Shown: positions 8,418 to 16,687 of the stretch, piece after piece
How positions within the stretch are numbered: position 1 is the stretch's first letter
Layout of the letters: each line of letters opens with the position of its first letter
Assembly: GCF_003003035.1 (NCBI RefSeq)
Contig: NZ_PVTS01000008.1
Location: forward strand, 62,001 to 126,000
Source: Marinilabilia salmonicolor
Lineage (GTDB): Bacteria; Bacteroidota; Bacteroidia; Bacteroidales; Marinilabiliaceae
Direction of reading: 5' to 3'
DNA: 64,000 bases
Notes under the pieces: generated by a model
Databases searched by the model: none
Seen by the model: only the letters and a program-made list of their open reading frames with translations
What the model was told of the DNA's origin: nothing
Program-made: the position numbers and the translations under genes

Positions 8418-9572
8418 ATGAAGCGTCGCATCGCCATTCTCGGTTCCACAGGATCTATAGGAACCCAGGCTCTTGAGGTAATAAAACAGCATCCTGAACT
8501 TTTTGAAACAGAAGTCTTAACTGCCGGTCGTAATGCAGAACTGCTTGTGCAGCAGGCTGTCGAATTTCAACCCAATGTGGTGGTGATTGGTGATGAGGAA
8601 AAATATGACTGGGTAAGCAGAGAGCTGTCCGATCATCCAATAAAGGTATATGCCGGCAGGGAGGCATTGGCTCAGGTGGGGGCTATGAGTACCGTTGATA
8701 TGGTTTTGGTAGCCCTGGTGGGCTTTGCCGGACTGGTTCCGACATTCAGGGCCTTGGAAGCCGGCAAGCCTGTTGCACTGGCCAATAAAGAGACACTGGT
8801 TGTGGCAGGAGACTTGGTTATGAAACTAGCCAGAGAGAAAGGAGTTCCTCTGCTGCCGGTTGATTCTGAGCATTCGGCAATATTTCAATGCCTGGTGGGA
8901 GAGGCAGATAATAAGATTGAAAAACTTATTCTTACTGCTTCGGGTGGCCCTTTTAGAGGGAAAAGTGTTGATTTTTTGCGGAAAGTGACGCGATGTCAGG
9001 CATTGAATCATCCCAACTGGAAAATGGGGGATAAAATTACCATCGACTCAGCTTCTTTAATGAATAAAGGGTTTGAGGCCATTGAGGCAAAATGGCTTTT
9101 CGATGTGGTTCCCGAACAGATTGAAATTGTGGTACACCCCCAGTCTATTGTTCATTCGCTGGTTCAGTTTGCTGATGGCTCTCTGAAAGCTCAAATGGGG
9201 TTGCCCGATATGAAGTTGCCCATTCAATACGCCATGGGTTTTCCCAAACGTCTCGTGAATGACTTTCCCCGTTTTAATTTTACCGATTATCCTGAGTTGT
9301 CCTTTGAGAAGGCAGATGTCAGTGTTTTTCGCAATCTCTCGCTGGCTTTTGAGGCTATGAATCAGGGCGGGAATATTCCCTGCATTCTGAATGCGGCCAA
9401 CGAAGTTGCGGTAGAGGCATTTTTAAAGTCCCGAATAGGTTTTGTTGAGATGTCATCGGTAATTGAACAAACCATGGAGAAAGTTTCTTTTGTTAAGCAT
9501 CCCGGACTCGACGATTATCTGAGAACTGATGAAGAGGCCCGAAGAGTTGCCTCGGAAATTGTGGCTAAATGA
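8418..9572 (+). CDS. dxr: 1-deoxy-D-xylulose 5-phosphate reductoisomerase
   Basis: Dxr (IspC) converts 1-deoxy-D-xylulose 5-phosphate to 2-C-methyl-D-erythritol 4-phosphate with NADPH, the first committed step of the MEP isoprenoid pathway. The 384-residue protein is full length. It shows the NADPH-binding motif GSTGSIGTQ, then NKETLV, the metal and substrate motifs VDSEHSAIFQCL and MNKGFEAIEAKWLF, and the VHPQSIVHSLV loop. It is followed by rseP after 185 bp, a common dxr-rseP order; I see no feature in that gap. Confidence 0.96.
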   Translation: MKRRIAILGSTGSIGTQALEVIKQHPELFETEVLTAGRNAELLVQQAVEFQPNVVVIGDEEKYDWVSRELSDHPIKVYAGREALAQVGAMSTVDMVLVALVGFAGLVPTFRALEAGKPVALANKETLVVAGDLVMKLAREKGVPLLPVDSEHSAIFQCLVGEADNKIEKLILTASGGPFRGKSVDFLRKVTRCQALNHPNWKMGDKITIDSASLMNKGFEAIEAKWLFDVVPEQIEIVVHPQSIVHSLVQFADGSLKAQMGLPDMKLPIQYAMGFPKRLVNDFPRFNFTDYPELSFEKADVSVFRNLSLAFEAMNQGGNIPCILNAANEVAVEAFLKSRIGFVEMSSVIEQTMEKVSFVKHPGLDDYLRTDEEARRVASEIVAK

Positions 9573-9757
9573 AGAAAAACAATATATTTGTGAGTTTTCG
9601 GAAAATTCTTAACCTGATATGTTGATTTCACCGGAATAGATTATTTGTGAATGAATCAGTTTGGACCCTGGAATTTTTTGGAATAATGATTTTTCCCAAC
9701 GGAAAAGGGCTCGTGAGGGAGACGATTTTTTTTTGATTTTATTTTTTATTTGATAGC

Positions 9758-11077
9758 ATGGAGTTTCTGATAAAAGCATTACAGCTTATTCTTAGTTTGT
9801 CTATATTGGTGATCTTACACGAATTCGGACATTATCTTTTCGCAAGATTATTTAAAACACGGGTAGAGAAATTCTATCTTTTCTTTGATGCCGGATTTTC
9901 GCTCTTTAAATTTAAAAAGGGAGAAACCGAATATGGTATTGGCTGGCTGCCGTTGGGAGGGTATGTGAAAATATCCGGGATGATTGATGAGTCAATGGAT
10001 AAGGAACAGATGAAACAGCCGCCTCAGCCGCATGAGTTTCGTGCCAAGCCTGCATGGCAGCGCCTGCTGATTATGGTTGGTGGGGTGTTGGTAAACTTTA
10101 TCCTGGCAATGGTGATTTTCTGGATGATCCTTTTCAAATGGGGAGAGACATACATTCCGGTGGAAGGGGCTACGTATGGCTATGCCTACCATCCTGTCGG
10201 GCATGAAATAGGGTTGCAGGATGGAGATCTTATTCTTTCTGTGGATACCATGGAGGTAAATACCATTTCTGATGTGTCTAATTATGTGTTGTTGGAAGAT
10301 CCGGCCACTTTTACAGTTCAGAGGGGTGATTCGGTATTTAACCTCCCTCTGCCCGAGGATTTAGGGAAGAGGCTTTTAAGTGAAGAGGTAAGGCAATTTG
10401 CACAAGTTAGATTCCCTTTTGTAGTGGACTCGGTGGTTGCAGGGATGCCGGCGGAGGATGCCGGATTTCATAAAGGTGACAGTTTGGTGGCAGTAGCCGG
10501 AAAGGATGCGCCGTTTTTTTATGAATTTGTGGATGAATTGTTTCATCATAAGGACGATACCACAACCGTTTCGTTTTTTAGAAATGGAGAGTTGATGTCC
10601 TTGCCCATCCATGTAAATAAATCAGGGAAAATCGGTATTGCACCACGGTCACCATCCGGTTATCTGAGTGTGGAGACCCGTAAGTACGGTTTTTTTGAAG
10701 CGTTTCCTGCCGGAATAAAGAAAGGAACCGATTTGCTGGTGAATTATGTGAAACAGCTTGGGCTCATATTTACCAAAGAAGGAGCTCGTCAGGTTGGTGG
10801 TTTTGGAACGATTGGAAGCCTGTTCCCCGCCAGCTGGGATTGGTTCAGCTTTTGGAATACCACTGCATTCCTGTCTATCATTCTTGCATTTATGAATATT
10901 CTGCCTATACCTGCACTCGACGGAGGGCACGTGATGTTTCTGCTTTATGAAATTGTTGCGCGACGCAAGCCCAACGAGAAGTTTATGGAACATGCGCAGT
11001 TGGTTGGCATGATCATATTGGTGGCGCTATTGCTTTATGCCAATGGAAATGACTTGTTTCGATGGCTCTTTGAGTAA
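9758..11077 (+). CDS. rseP: RseP-family site-2 (M50) intramembrane metalloprotease
   Basis: The 439-residue protein has the zinc motif HEFGH (H21, E22, H25) in its first transmembrane helix and a late second-site motif IPALDGGHVMF in a C-terminal helix, with a further helix after it. Between them lie two PDZ-like domains (around 150-195 and 220-275). In proteobacteria RseP cleaves anti-sigma factors inside the membrane; the substrate here is unknown. The last two codons and the stop sit inside a sequence (TTGAGTAAATGAG) shared with the repeat element at 15.68-15.84 kb, so the C-terminus may have been set by an insertion. Confidence 0.92.
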   Translation: MEFLIKALQLILSLSILVILHEFGHYLFARLFKTRVEKFYLFFDAGFSLFKFKKGETEYGIGWLPLGGYVKISGMIDESMDKEQMKQPPQPHEFRAKPAWQRLLIMVGGVLVNFILAMVIFWMILFKWGETYIPVEGATYGYAYHPVGHEIGLQDGDLILSVDTMEVNTISDVSNYVLLEDPATFTVQRGDSVFNLPLPEDLGKRLLSEEVRQFAQVRFPFVVDSVVAGMPAEDAGFHKGDSLVAVAGKDAPFFYEFVDELFHHKDDTTTVSFFRNGELMSLPIHVNKSGKIGIAPRSPSGYLSVETRKYGFFEAFPAGIKKGTDLLVNYVKQLGLIFTKEGARQVGGFGTIGSLFPASWDWFSFWNTTAFLSIILAFMNILPIPALDGGHVMFLLYEIVARRKPNEKFMEHAQLVGMIILVALLLYANGNDLFRWLFE

Positions 11078-11134
11078 ATGAGGAATTTTCGGGCAAGCGT
11101 AACGCAGTATATGGTGCTTTATGGACAAACACCA
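11070..11134 (+). repeat. Partial copy of a structured intergenic repeat at the rseP 3' end
   Basis: This stretch aligns with the right half of the element at 15680-15842. Shared blocks are TTGAGTAAATGAG, GCGTAACGCAGTA and CTTTATGGACA, in the same order and spacing. It overlaps the rseP stop codon. The left half of the element is absent. Confidence 0.7.
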
Positions 11135-11205
11135 TTTAAAAGATTCATATTTTTACGGTTGGTTGGCATGAAGGCTCCTTATTTATTTTTACATTTGTTA
11201 GGAGT

Positions 11206-11307
11206 CCTCATTATTGTTCGCGTCGCGACCAATAATGATAGAGCATGAGGAATACCTTAAAAAAACAGGGCGTTGCTCTGGGCTCTTGCTCTCAGGCTTT
11301 CAGCCTG
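11206..11307. repeat. REP-like palindromes between rseP and tatA
   Basis: The gap 11135-11387 holds no gene. It contains CATTATTG/CAATAATG (11209-11216 and 11230-11237) around a GTCGCGAC palindrome, and CAGGCT-ttc-AGCCTG (11293-11307) next to an AGGGCGTTGCTCTGGGCT stretch. Such GC-rich hairpin stretches resemble degenerate REP sequences; that comparison is from memory. A short open frame across it (11273-11527) is not a credible gene. Confidence 0.45.
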
Positions 11308-11387
11308 TTTACATCGTACCTGTCCTATGTATAAGGCAGGTTTAGGACTGGTACAAAGAACAGATTGTTTACTTAATAATTTAAAAT

Positions 11388-11600
11388 ATGACGCTGAACA
11401 CGATTTTTCTGATTTTGCCGGGTGGCTGGGAGTGGATCATAATAGTACTGGCGATTCTCCTTTTGTTTGGAGGCCGGAAAATTCCGGAATTAATGAAAGG
11501 GCTGGGACAAGGGATGAAGGAGTTTAAGAAGGCCCGTAATGAAGCTTCTGAGGACAAACAGAAGTCAGGGGAGGAGCCCCATGAGGATACTTCGAAATAG
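11388..11600 (+). CDS. tatA: TatA/TatE-type twin-arginine translocase subunit
   Basis: The 70-residue protein has a short periplasmic N-terminus, one transmembrane helix (about 12-25), the family hinge [10 protein letters not shown], an amphipathic helix ([17 protein letters not shown]) and an acidic disordered tail. This is the classic TatA layout; TatA oligomers form the pathway for folded proteins with twin-arginine signals. TatC is not in the window. An RBS is not obvious, as is usual in Bacteroidota. Confidence 0.93.
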   Translation: MTLNTIFLILPGGWEWIIIVLAILLLFGGRKIPELMKGLGQGMKEFKKARNEASEDKQKSGEEPHEDTSK

Positions 11601-11669
11601 ATCTGTTTCCTTTGGTAAAGAATATGTTTTGAAGGAAATCTTTTGCGGAACGTTTTATTAATATTTTGT

Positions 11670-12884
11670 ATGATCAGAAAAGTTCTGGTTACCGTCGTTG
11701 TATTGTTCGTGTTTATCGGTGCCGGGCACACGCAGACCACTAAGGCAGAGGTTGATGTGCCCGCCTATCTGGTGCGTTCAAGAATTGAAAAGCTGAACCT
11801 TCAAACTCCTGTATCACTTACCTACAATGAACATGTTCAGGCTTATATTGATGTTTATACCCTGAAGCGACCTGATCATCTGGCCGGAATCCTGGCACGT
11901 TCCGAAATGTATTTCCCGCTTTTTGAAGAGTATCTCGATAAGTATGACCTTCCTCTTGAATTAAAATATCTTGCGGTCATTGAATCGGCACTGGATCCCC
12001 GGGCCAAATCCTCATCCGGTGCGTATGGTTTATGGCAGTTCCTCTATCAGGCTTCCCGGATGTTTGATCTGGAAGTGAACTCCTATGTTGATGAACGCGC
12101 TGATCCGGTAAAGGCAACAGACGCGGCATGTCGTTATCTGAAATATTTGCATGCCAATTTCAACGACTGGTTGCTGGCCATTGCTGCCTACAACGGAGGG
12201 ATTGGTGCTGTGAAGGAGGCCATTGCCAAAGCGGGCGGAGAAAAAGATTACTGGAAGCTGAGACCCTATTTGTCTGATCAGGTCAGAGGATATGTTCCGG
12301 CTTTTGTTGCCGTTAATTATGTGATGAATCATTACGAAGGATACGGGATTGAGAAGAAAACGGCTGAGTTCAGATATGAGGATCTGCTGACCACCTCGGT
12401 TGACGGTGGCCTCTCTTTTGAGCAAATTGCAGCTCACACTCAGATACCCATCGAGGTTCTGCGATTGCTCAATCCGGTATATAAAATGGATTACATCCCC
12501 ATGCAACCTCAACCGGTTCGGATTGTACTCCCTGAGGAAAAATTTGAGGTTTTTCATGAAAAATTACCTTTGTTTGAGGTGGAGACGGAGCCTGTAGCAA
12601 CCAGGAATCCCGCCCCGGGTGATACCCTGGGAAGAATAAAGGGAAGTCATATTGTGGCGCCCGGGCAGTTTTTTCACGAAATTGCGATGATGTATCAGTG
12701 TCGCATCGAGGACCTTTTGGCATGGAACGGCTTGGAAAATAAGTTTCTTCATGCTGGCCAGCAGTTGATTGTTTGGAAGCCCGCAGAGGAGAGTTGCAAC
12801 AGGGTTTCGGTGTCAAAAGTTGAAAAATCTGTAGATATTAATTATTACAATGCCGGGGCCGAAGAGATAAAAAGCGGAAGTTGA
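11670..12884 (+). CDS. MltD-like lytic transglycosylase with LysM repeats
   Basis: From the ATG at 11670 the protein has about 404 residues. A signal peptide covers about 1-20 (VLVTVVVLFVFIGAGHT). A transglycosylase SLT domain follows, with catalytic Glu E105 in VIESALDP and the motifs SSGAYGLWQF and AIAAYNGGIGAV. Two C-terminal LysM-like segments bind peptidoglycan (about 250-295 and 325-370, the second being GQFFHEIAMMYQCRIEDLL). The open frame starts at a TTG at 11643, but the ATG at 11670 gives a proper signal peptide. It lies about 70 bp after tatA and probably cleaves glycan strands in the periplasm. Confidence 0.9.
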   Translation: MIRKVLVTVVVLFVFIGAGHTQTTKAEVDVPAYLVRSRIEKLNLQTPVSLTYNEHVQAYIDVYTLKRPDHLAGILARSEMYFPLFEEYLDKYDLPLELKYLAVIESALDPRAKSSSGAYGLWQFLYQASRMFDLEVNSYVDERADPVKATDAACRYLKYLHANFNDWLLAIAAYNGGIGAVKEAIAKAGGEKDYWKLRPYLSDQVRGYVPAFVAVNYVMNHYEGYGIEKKTAEFRYEDLLTTSVDGGLSFEQIAAHTQIPIEVLRLLNPVYKMDYIPMQPQPVRIVLPEEKFEVFHEKLPLFEVETEPVATRNPAPGDTLGRIKGSHIVAPGQFFHEIAMMYQCRIEDLLAWNGLENKFLHAGQQLIVWKPAEESCNRVSVSKVEKSVDINYYNAGAEEIKSGS

Positions 12885-12913
12885 GTGATGTCGGCAGTTG
12901 TCTGTTATGAATT

Positions 12914-13969
12914 ATGAAATATTTTAAGCCAATGAGACCTTCAAAGTACATTAAATCGGTTTTTCCTCTTTCTGTATTTTTCCTGATTTTGTTATTCACT
13001 TCAGGGTGTAAAGATGAAGGAGGAGCCTACAAGCCAAATATTTCCGGTAGTGCCGGAGAGATGTTGGTGGTGATGAATGATGCAGTTAAAGACAGTGCCG
13101 GAGGTAAGACTCTGGAAGCAGCGTTGCGTCAGGCTGTAGTTGCCTTGCCTCAGGCCGAGCCGCTCTTTGATGTCTCTATTATTCCGCATCGTGCTTTTGG
13201 AGAAAGGTTACGCAACTTCCGGAATATTATAATTGTTGATGTGAAGAAAGACCTGGATCCTGATGTGAAATTCTACAAGGACAGATGGGCTAAGCAACAT
13301 GCAATGGCTCATATTACGGCAAAGGATGTATGGCAACTTGATTCTCTTGTTGAGGCGGAGGAGATTCTTCTGACAGGTTTTTTTGTGAGGGCAGAGAGAG
13401 ACAGAAGTCTCAATTATTATCAAAAATACAGCCACCGCGACCTGATGGAAGAGTTTAAGGAAAAGTGGGAAGCTTACATGCTTATTCCGTCAAGTTTTAA
13501 TGAAAATAAGCCGGGGAAGGACTTTATGTGGATGTCGCAGGAGACGCCTCTGATCAGTCAGGGGGTTTTTATTTACTCCATTGATTATACTGATTTTGAC
13601 TCTTTTTCCGAGGCCAACCTTTTAAACAAGAGAGATTCTGTTCTCAAAATAAATGTTCCCGGTTCTGTGGAAGGTTCCTACATGTCAACCGAAAGTCGTT
13701 TGCCTGTTACCTACAAGAGGTTTGAGCGCAACGACCACCAGATTGTCGAAATGCGTGGATTGTGGCGTGTGGAGGGAGACCTGATGGGAGGACCTTTTGT
13801 GAGTCTGGCTCATATTGATCCCGAAAATGCCCGCATTGTGGTAACGGAGGGCTATGTTTATGCACCTGAAAAGCCTGAAAAACGGAACCTTATCTGGCAA
13901 CTCGAAGCGATGTTGTATTCTTTCAGGTTTTTAAATGATGATCAATCAGAAGAGGAGACTGCCGAATGA
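12914..13969 (+). CDS. DUF4837 family lipoprotein
   Basis: The 351-residue protein begins with a lipoprotein signal and lipobox LFTSGC (lipidated C32). The residues after the Cys (KDE) resemble the acidic lipoprotein export signal that sends Bacteroidota lipoproteins to the cell surface; this is an inference from the motif. The body (SGSAGEMLVVMNDAVKDS near the start, HITAKDVWQLDS in the middle) matches what I know of the Bacteroidota-specific DUF4837 family, whose function is unknown. It overlaps the next gene by 4 bp (ATGA), which implies translational coupling. Confidence 0.82.
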   Translation: MKYFKPMRPSKYIKSVFPLSVFFLILLFTSGCKDEGGAYKPNISGSAGEMLVVMNDAVKDSAGGKTLEAALRQAVVALPQAEPLFDVSIIPHRAFGERLRNFRNIIIVDVKKDLDPDVKFYKDRWAKQHAMAHITAKDVWQLDSLVEAEEILLTGFFVRAERDRSLNYYQKYSHRDLMEEFKEKWEAYMLIPSSFNENKPGKDFMWMSQETPLISQGVFIYSIDYTDFDSFSEANLLNKRDSVLKINVPGSVEGSYMSTESRLPVTYKRFERNDHQIVEMRGLWRVEGDLMGGPFVSLAHIDPENARIVVTEGYVYAPEKPEKRNLIWQLEAMLYSFRFLNDDQSEEETAE

Positions 13970-14340
13970 GCTTTCCATCACTCACCGATAATGACCTTAA
14001 AAAAGCTGCCAGTCGGGAAGATTTAATCCGCGAAACGGCTTTGCAAATCATTAAGGATTTTGGAGAGTTTAACCTGGAAATTGTTTTTTCCGGTGATGTC
14101 CATGACTTTTATGGGGAGCTTTTCGGGCAAATGAGAGAGCATGTGGAGGCCCTTCTGGGCGAAAACGGTGAGAAATTTTTTAATTTGTTGTACCGCATTG
14201 ATGTTTCGCCTGAAGAAATAAGTAGTTATCAAAGACAATTTCCTGAGATTTCCCTTCCGGATGTCCTTACTGAACTGATTATTCACAGGGAGCTTAAGAA
14301 AATTCTGATCAGAGAATATTTTAGAAGTTCGAAGCATTGA
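13966..14340 (+). CDS. Conserved small hypothetical protein (unknown function)
   Basis: I do not recognise a family for this 124-residue protein. It has no signal peptide or membrane segment. It is predicted to be mostly helical, with many charged residues and a basic C-terminus (KKILIREYFRSSKH). Its ATG overlaps the stop of the DUF4837 gene (ATGA), and pdxA follows after 54 bp, so it is very likely a real, translationally coupled gene. Just after it lies a small inverted repeat (CACATG/CATGTG, 14355-14373) with no T run. Confidence 0.72.
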   Translation: MSFPSLTDNDLKKAASREDLIRETALQIIKDFGEFNLEIVFSGDVHDFYGELFGQMREHVEALLGENGEKFFNLLYRIDVSPEEISSYQRQFPEISLPDVLTELIIHRELKKILIREYFRSSKH

Positions 14341-14394
14341 AAATCTATATATATCACATGTTGTAAGCATGTGACCATTTAAAAGAAAGATATT

Positions 14395-15456
14395 ATGAGT
14401 ACAGAAAAAGTAAGAGTCGCAATAACCCAGGGAGATATCAATGGCATAGGCTATGAGATAATTTTCAAGACGTTGGCCGATCCTAAAGTACTGGAGCTTT
14501 ACACGCCTGTTATTTATGGATCTTCCAAAGTGGCAGCATATCACCGAAAGGCCCTGAATATCCCTAATTTCAGTCTTAACAGCATTAAGTCGGGGGATGA
14601 GGCACATCCCAAAAGAGTAAACATTGTGAATTGTCTGGATGATAATACAAGGGTGGAGCTGGGGAAAGCAACCGAAGCCGGTGGCCAGGCTGCATTTGAA
14701 GCTTTGCAAAAGGCTGTTGAGGATTTGAAAAACGGAGTAGTGGATGTGTTGGTGACTGCTCCTATAAATAAGAATGCTACCTACTCAGAAGATTTTAAGT
14801 TTCCGGGTCATACCGAGTATCTTGCAGGGCAATTTGACAATCCGCCGCACATTATGCTGATGGTGGCGCCACAGCTCAAAGTGGGAGTGGTAACGGGGCA
14901 TGTCCCGTTGAAAGAGGTGCCCGAGCAGCTTACGATGGAGAAGATTTTGGAAAAAATAAGGGTGCTGGATAAAACACTGCGGGTTGATTTCACCATCCGT
15001 AAGCCCAGAATTGCTGTTCTTGGAGTTAATCCTCATGCAGGAGATGAAGGATTGCTGGGCGATGAAGAAATAAATATTATCAAACCTGCCATAGAGGTTG
15101 CCCGTGACGAGGGCATTATGGCGTTGGGGCCGTATCCTGCAGATGGTCTGTTTGGTTCGGGGGATGTGGGACGGTTTGATGCTGTTCTGGCCATGTACCA
15201 CGATCAGGGTTTGGCACCATTTAAAAGCATTGCTTTCTCTGAGGGGGTTAATTTTACCGGAGGGTTACCTGTTGTTCGTACTTCGCCAGACCACGGAACA
15301 GCCTTCGAAATTGCAGGAGAAAACAAAGCTGATGAATCCTCCTTCCGTGAAGCGGTTTATCTGGCTGTTGATGTTTTTAAGCGAAGAAATTTACACAAAG
15401 AGATCTCTGCCAATCCTATGAAGTCGGCTGAAAAGTCAGAATATGAAAAGGATTAA
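14395..15456 (+). CDS. pdxA: 4-hydroxythreonine-4-phosphate dehydrogenase
   Basis: PdxA oxidises 4-phosphohydroxy-L-threonine in the DXP-dependent route to pyridoxal phosphate. The 353-residue protein has the family motifs GDINGIGYEI near the N-terminus, VTAPINK, GHTEYLA, VVTGHVPL, VNPHAGD, YPADGLFG, MYHDQGLAPFK and TSPDHGTAFEIAG, which carry the metal-binding His residues and the phosphate-binding site. Both pdxA and dxr lie in this gene run, and DXP is the substrate of one and a co-substrate of the other pathway. A copy of the 195-bp repeat begins 21 bp after its stop codon. Confidence 0.95.
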   Translation: MSTEKVRVAITQGDINGIGYEIIFKTLADPKVLELYTPVIYGSSKVAAYHRKALNIPNFSLNSIKSGDEAHPKRVNIVNCLDDNTRVELGKATEAGGQAAFEALQKAVEDLKNGVVDVLVTAPINKNATYSEDFKFPGHTEYLAGQFDNPPHIMLMVAPQLKVGVVTGHVPLKEVPEQLTMEKILEKIRVLDKTLRVDFTIRKPRIAVLGVNPHAGDEGLLGDEEINIIKPAIEVARDEGIMALGPYPADGLFGSGDVGRFDAVLAMYHDQGLAPFKSIAFSEGVNFTGGLPVVRTSPDHGTAFEIAGENKADESSFREAVYLAVDVFKRRNLHKEISANPMKSAEKSEYEKD

Positions 15457-15477
15457 TAAGTTATTCAGCTAACTATG

Positions 15478-15672
15478 TCTGTCTATAAACAAAACATTTT
15501 TCACGTGTTTGAACCAGAAAGTTCAAATTCAAGGCGTGTGAAAAATCTAAACCGCAGTCCCGAAGTAGCTTTTGTAAGGTTTTTTGAACAAAAAACCAAC
15601 AAAAAGCACAATCGGGATGAGGATTTATATTTTGAGCAACAACGCAGAAGTTGGACTTTATAGACAAACACT
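15478..15672 (+). repeat. 195-bp dispersed repeat, copy A
   Basis: This intergenic segment after pdxA is nearly identical to 35732-35926 on the opposite strand: in the 175-bp core I count four substitutions and one indel. Copy A carries short terminal inverted repeats GTCTATAAA (15481-15489) and TTTATAGAC (15657-15665). An inner hairpin, TTCACGTGTTTGAAC with its partner GTTCAAATTCAAGGCGTGTGAA, lies near one end. It is open in both orientations over about 60 codons, but the encoded peptides resemble nothing and the two copies do not preserve one frame because of the indel. Confidence 0.85.
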
Positions 15673-15679
15673 AGGTAGA

Positions 15680-15842
15680 GTCCGTTTATTAACTAAGTAA
15701 AGTTTCTCAAGTTCGCTGTTTCTGTTCAGAAGGTTCCGTTTACAAGGCTTGCCATTAGCGGAAATGCGGAGTTTACTTGAGTAAATGAGCAATTTCCGCT
15801 AATGGCGTAACGCAGTAAACGGGACTTTATGGACAGAAACTA
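15680..15842. repeat. Structured repeat element with 15-bp stem, ending in the lpxA stop codon
   Basis: The element has imperfect terminal inverted repeats GTCCGTTTA (15680-15688) and TAAACGGGAC (15816-15825). A perfect 15-bp stem, GCCATTAGCGGAAAT (15751-15765) with ATTTCCGCTAATGGC (15792-15806), encloses a smaller TTTACT/AGTAAA pair. The last bases (CTTTATGGACAGAAACTA) match the end of copy A (CTTTATAGACAAACACTA), and the final CTA is the TAG stop of lpxA on the other strand. With copy A it fills the 383-bp gap between pdxA and lpxA. Because the two genes converge, it could also act as a terminator, though it lacks a T run. Confidence 0.75.
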
Positions 15843-16628
15843 GCTATTGTCGGGATTGTATCCTTTAATAACACCTCTTTGTGAATTTTTAATGAAAAGA
15901 ATAATCTCATCCCGCTCATCCGAAGCTGTCAGTTCTGCTTCAATACGCTCAATGGCCTGCGTGTTGTTCAAACCCTTCTGAAACATGAAGCGATAAATAT
16001 CCTGGATGTCGCGGATCTGCTCGTTGGAGAAATTTCTTCTTCTCAGCCCGATAGAGTTTACACCCGCATAAGATATGGGCTCACGACCGGCTTTCACATA
16101 GGGCGGAACGTCCTTACTAACCAGTGTTCCCCCGGCAATCATTACGTGTTTGCCAATGTGCACAAACTGGTGAATGGCCGAAAGCCCTCCAACAATTGCC
16201 CAGTCGTCGATTTTTACCTCTCCGGCTACCTGAACACTGTTGACCAGTATTACATTGTTTCCTACCACACAATCATGTGCTACATGAACGTAGGCCATCA
16301 GCAGGCAATTGTTGCCAACGACTGTTTTTCCTTTTGACTTGGTTCCTCTGTTGATGGTTACAAACTCTCTGATGGTGGTGTTGTCGCCAATTATTACCAG
16401 AGAATCTTCGCCTTCAAACTTTAGATCCTGAGGTGTTCCTGCTATTACGGCACCCGGAAGGATGTTGCAATTTTTTCCGATGCGGGCACCTTCGAGGATG
16501 GTCACGTTGGAACCGATACGGGTTCCTTCGCCGATCTCCACATTTTTGTCGATGGTGACAAAAGGTTCAATCACAACGTTGGGTGCAATTTTTGCCTCGG
16601 GATGAATATATGCCAATGGTTGCTTCAT
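15840..16628 (-). CDS. lpxA: UDP-N-acetylglucosamine O-acyltransferase
   Basis: LpxA transfers a 3-hydroxyacyl chain from acyl carrier protein to UDP-GlcNAc, the first step of lipid A synthesis. The protein (about 262 residues from the ATG at 16628) is a left-handed beta helix of hexapeptide repeats (residues about 5-185, for example IGEGTRIGSNVTI) with a helical C-terminus. The catalytic His lies in YVHVAHDCVVG. The open frame extends to 16661, but the ATG at 16628 matches known N-termini (MKQPLAYIHPEAKI). It is the last gene of the lpxD, lpxC-fabZ, lpxA run, 59 bp after lpxC-fabZ. Its stop codon coincides with the end of a repeat element. Confidence 0.94.
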   Translation of the reverse strand: MKQPLAYIHPEAKIAPNVVIEPFVTIDKNVEIGEGTRIGSNVTILEGARIGKNCNILPGAVIAGTPQDLKFEGEDSLVIIGDNTTIREFVTINRGTKSKGKTVVGNNCLLMAYVHVAHDCVVGNNVILVNSVQVAGEVKIDDWAIVGGLSAIHQFVHIGKHVMIAGGTLVSKDVPPYVKAGREPISYAGVNSIGLRRRNFSNEQIRDIQDIYRFMFQKGLNNTQAIERIEAELTASDERDEIILFIKNSQRGVIKGYNPDNS

Positions 16629-16687
16629 AGTGTTTCTTTTCTCGTTTTCCGCTACAGACACATCACCAGGATGCCTGTGGTTGCTTA

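Noticed and set aside
11273-11527. An 84-residue open frame running from the REP-like region into tatA
   Set aside because: It is Cys- and Leu-rich, resembles no family, overlaps the clear tatA gene in another frame and starts in palindromic repeat DNA.
15473-15667. Open frames of about 60 codons on both strands inside repeat copy A, and a 70-codon frame in copy B (35734-35946)
   Set aside because: The two repeat copies differ by an indel that breaks any shared frame, and the peptides have no recognisable features. The repeats are better explained as non-coding elements.
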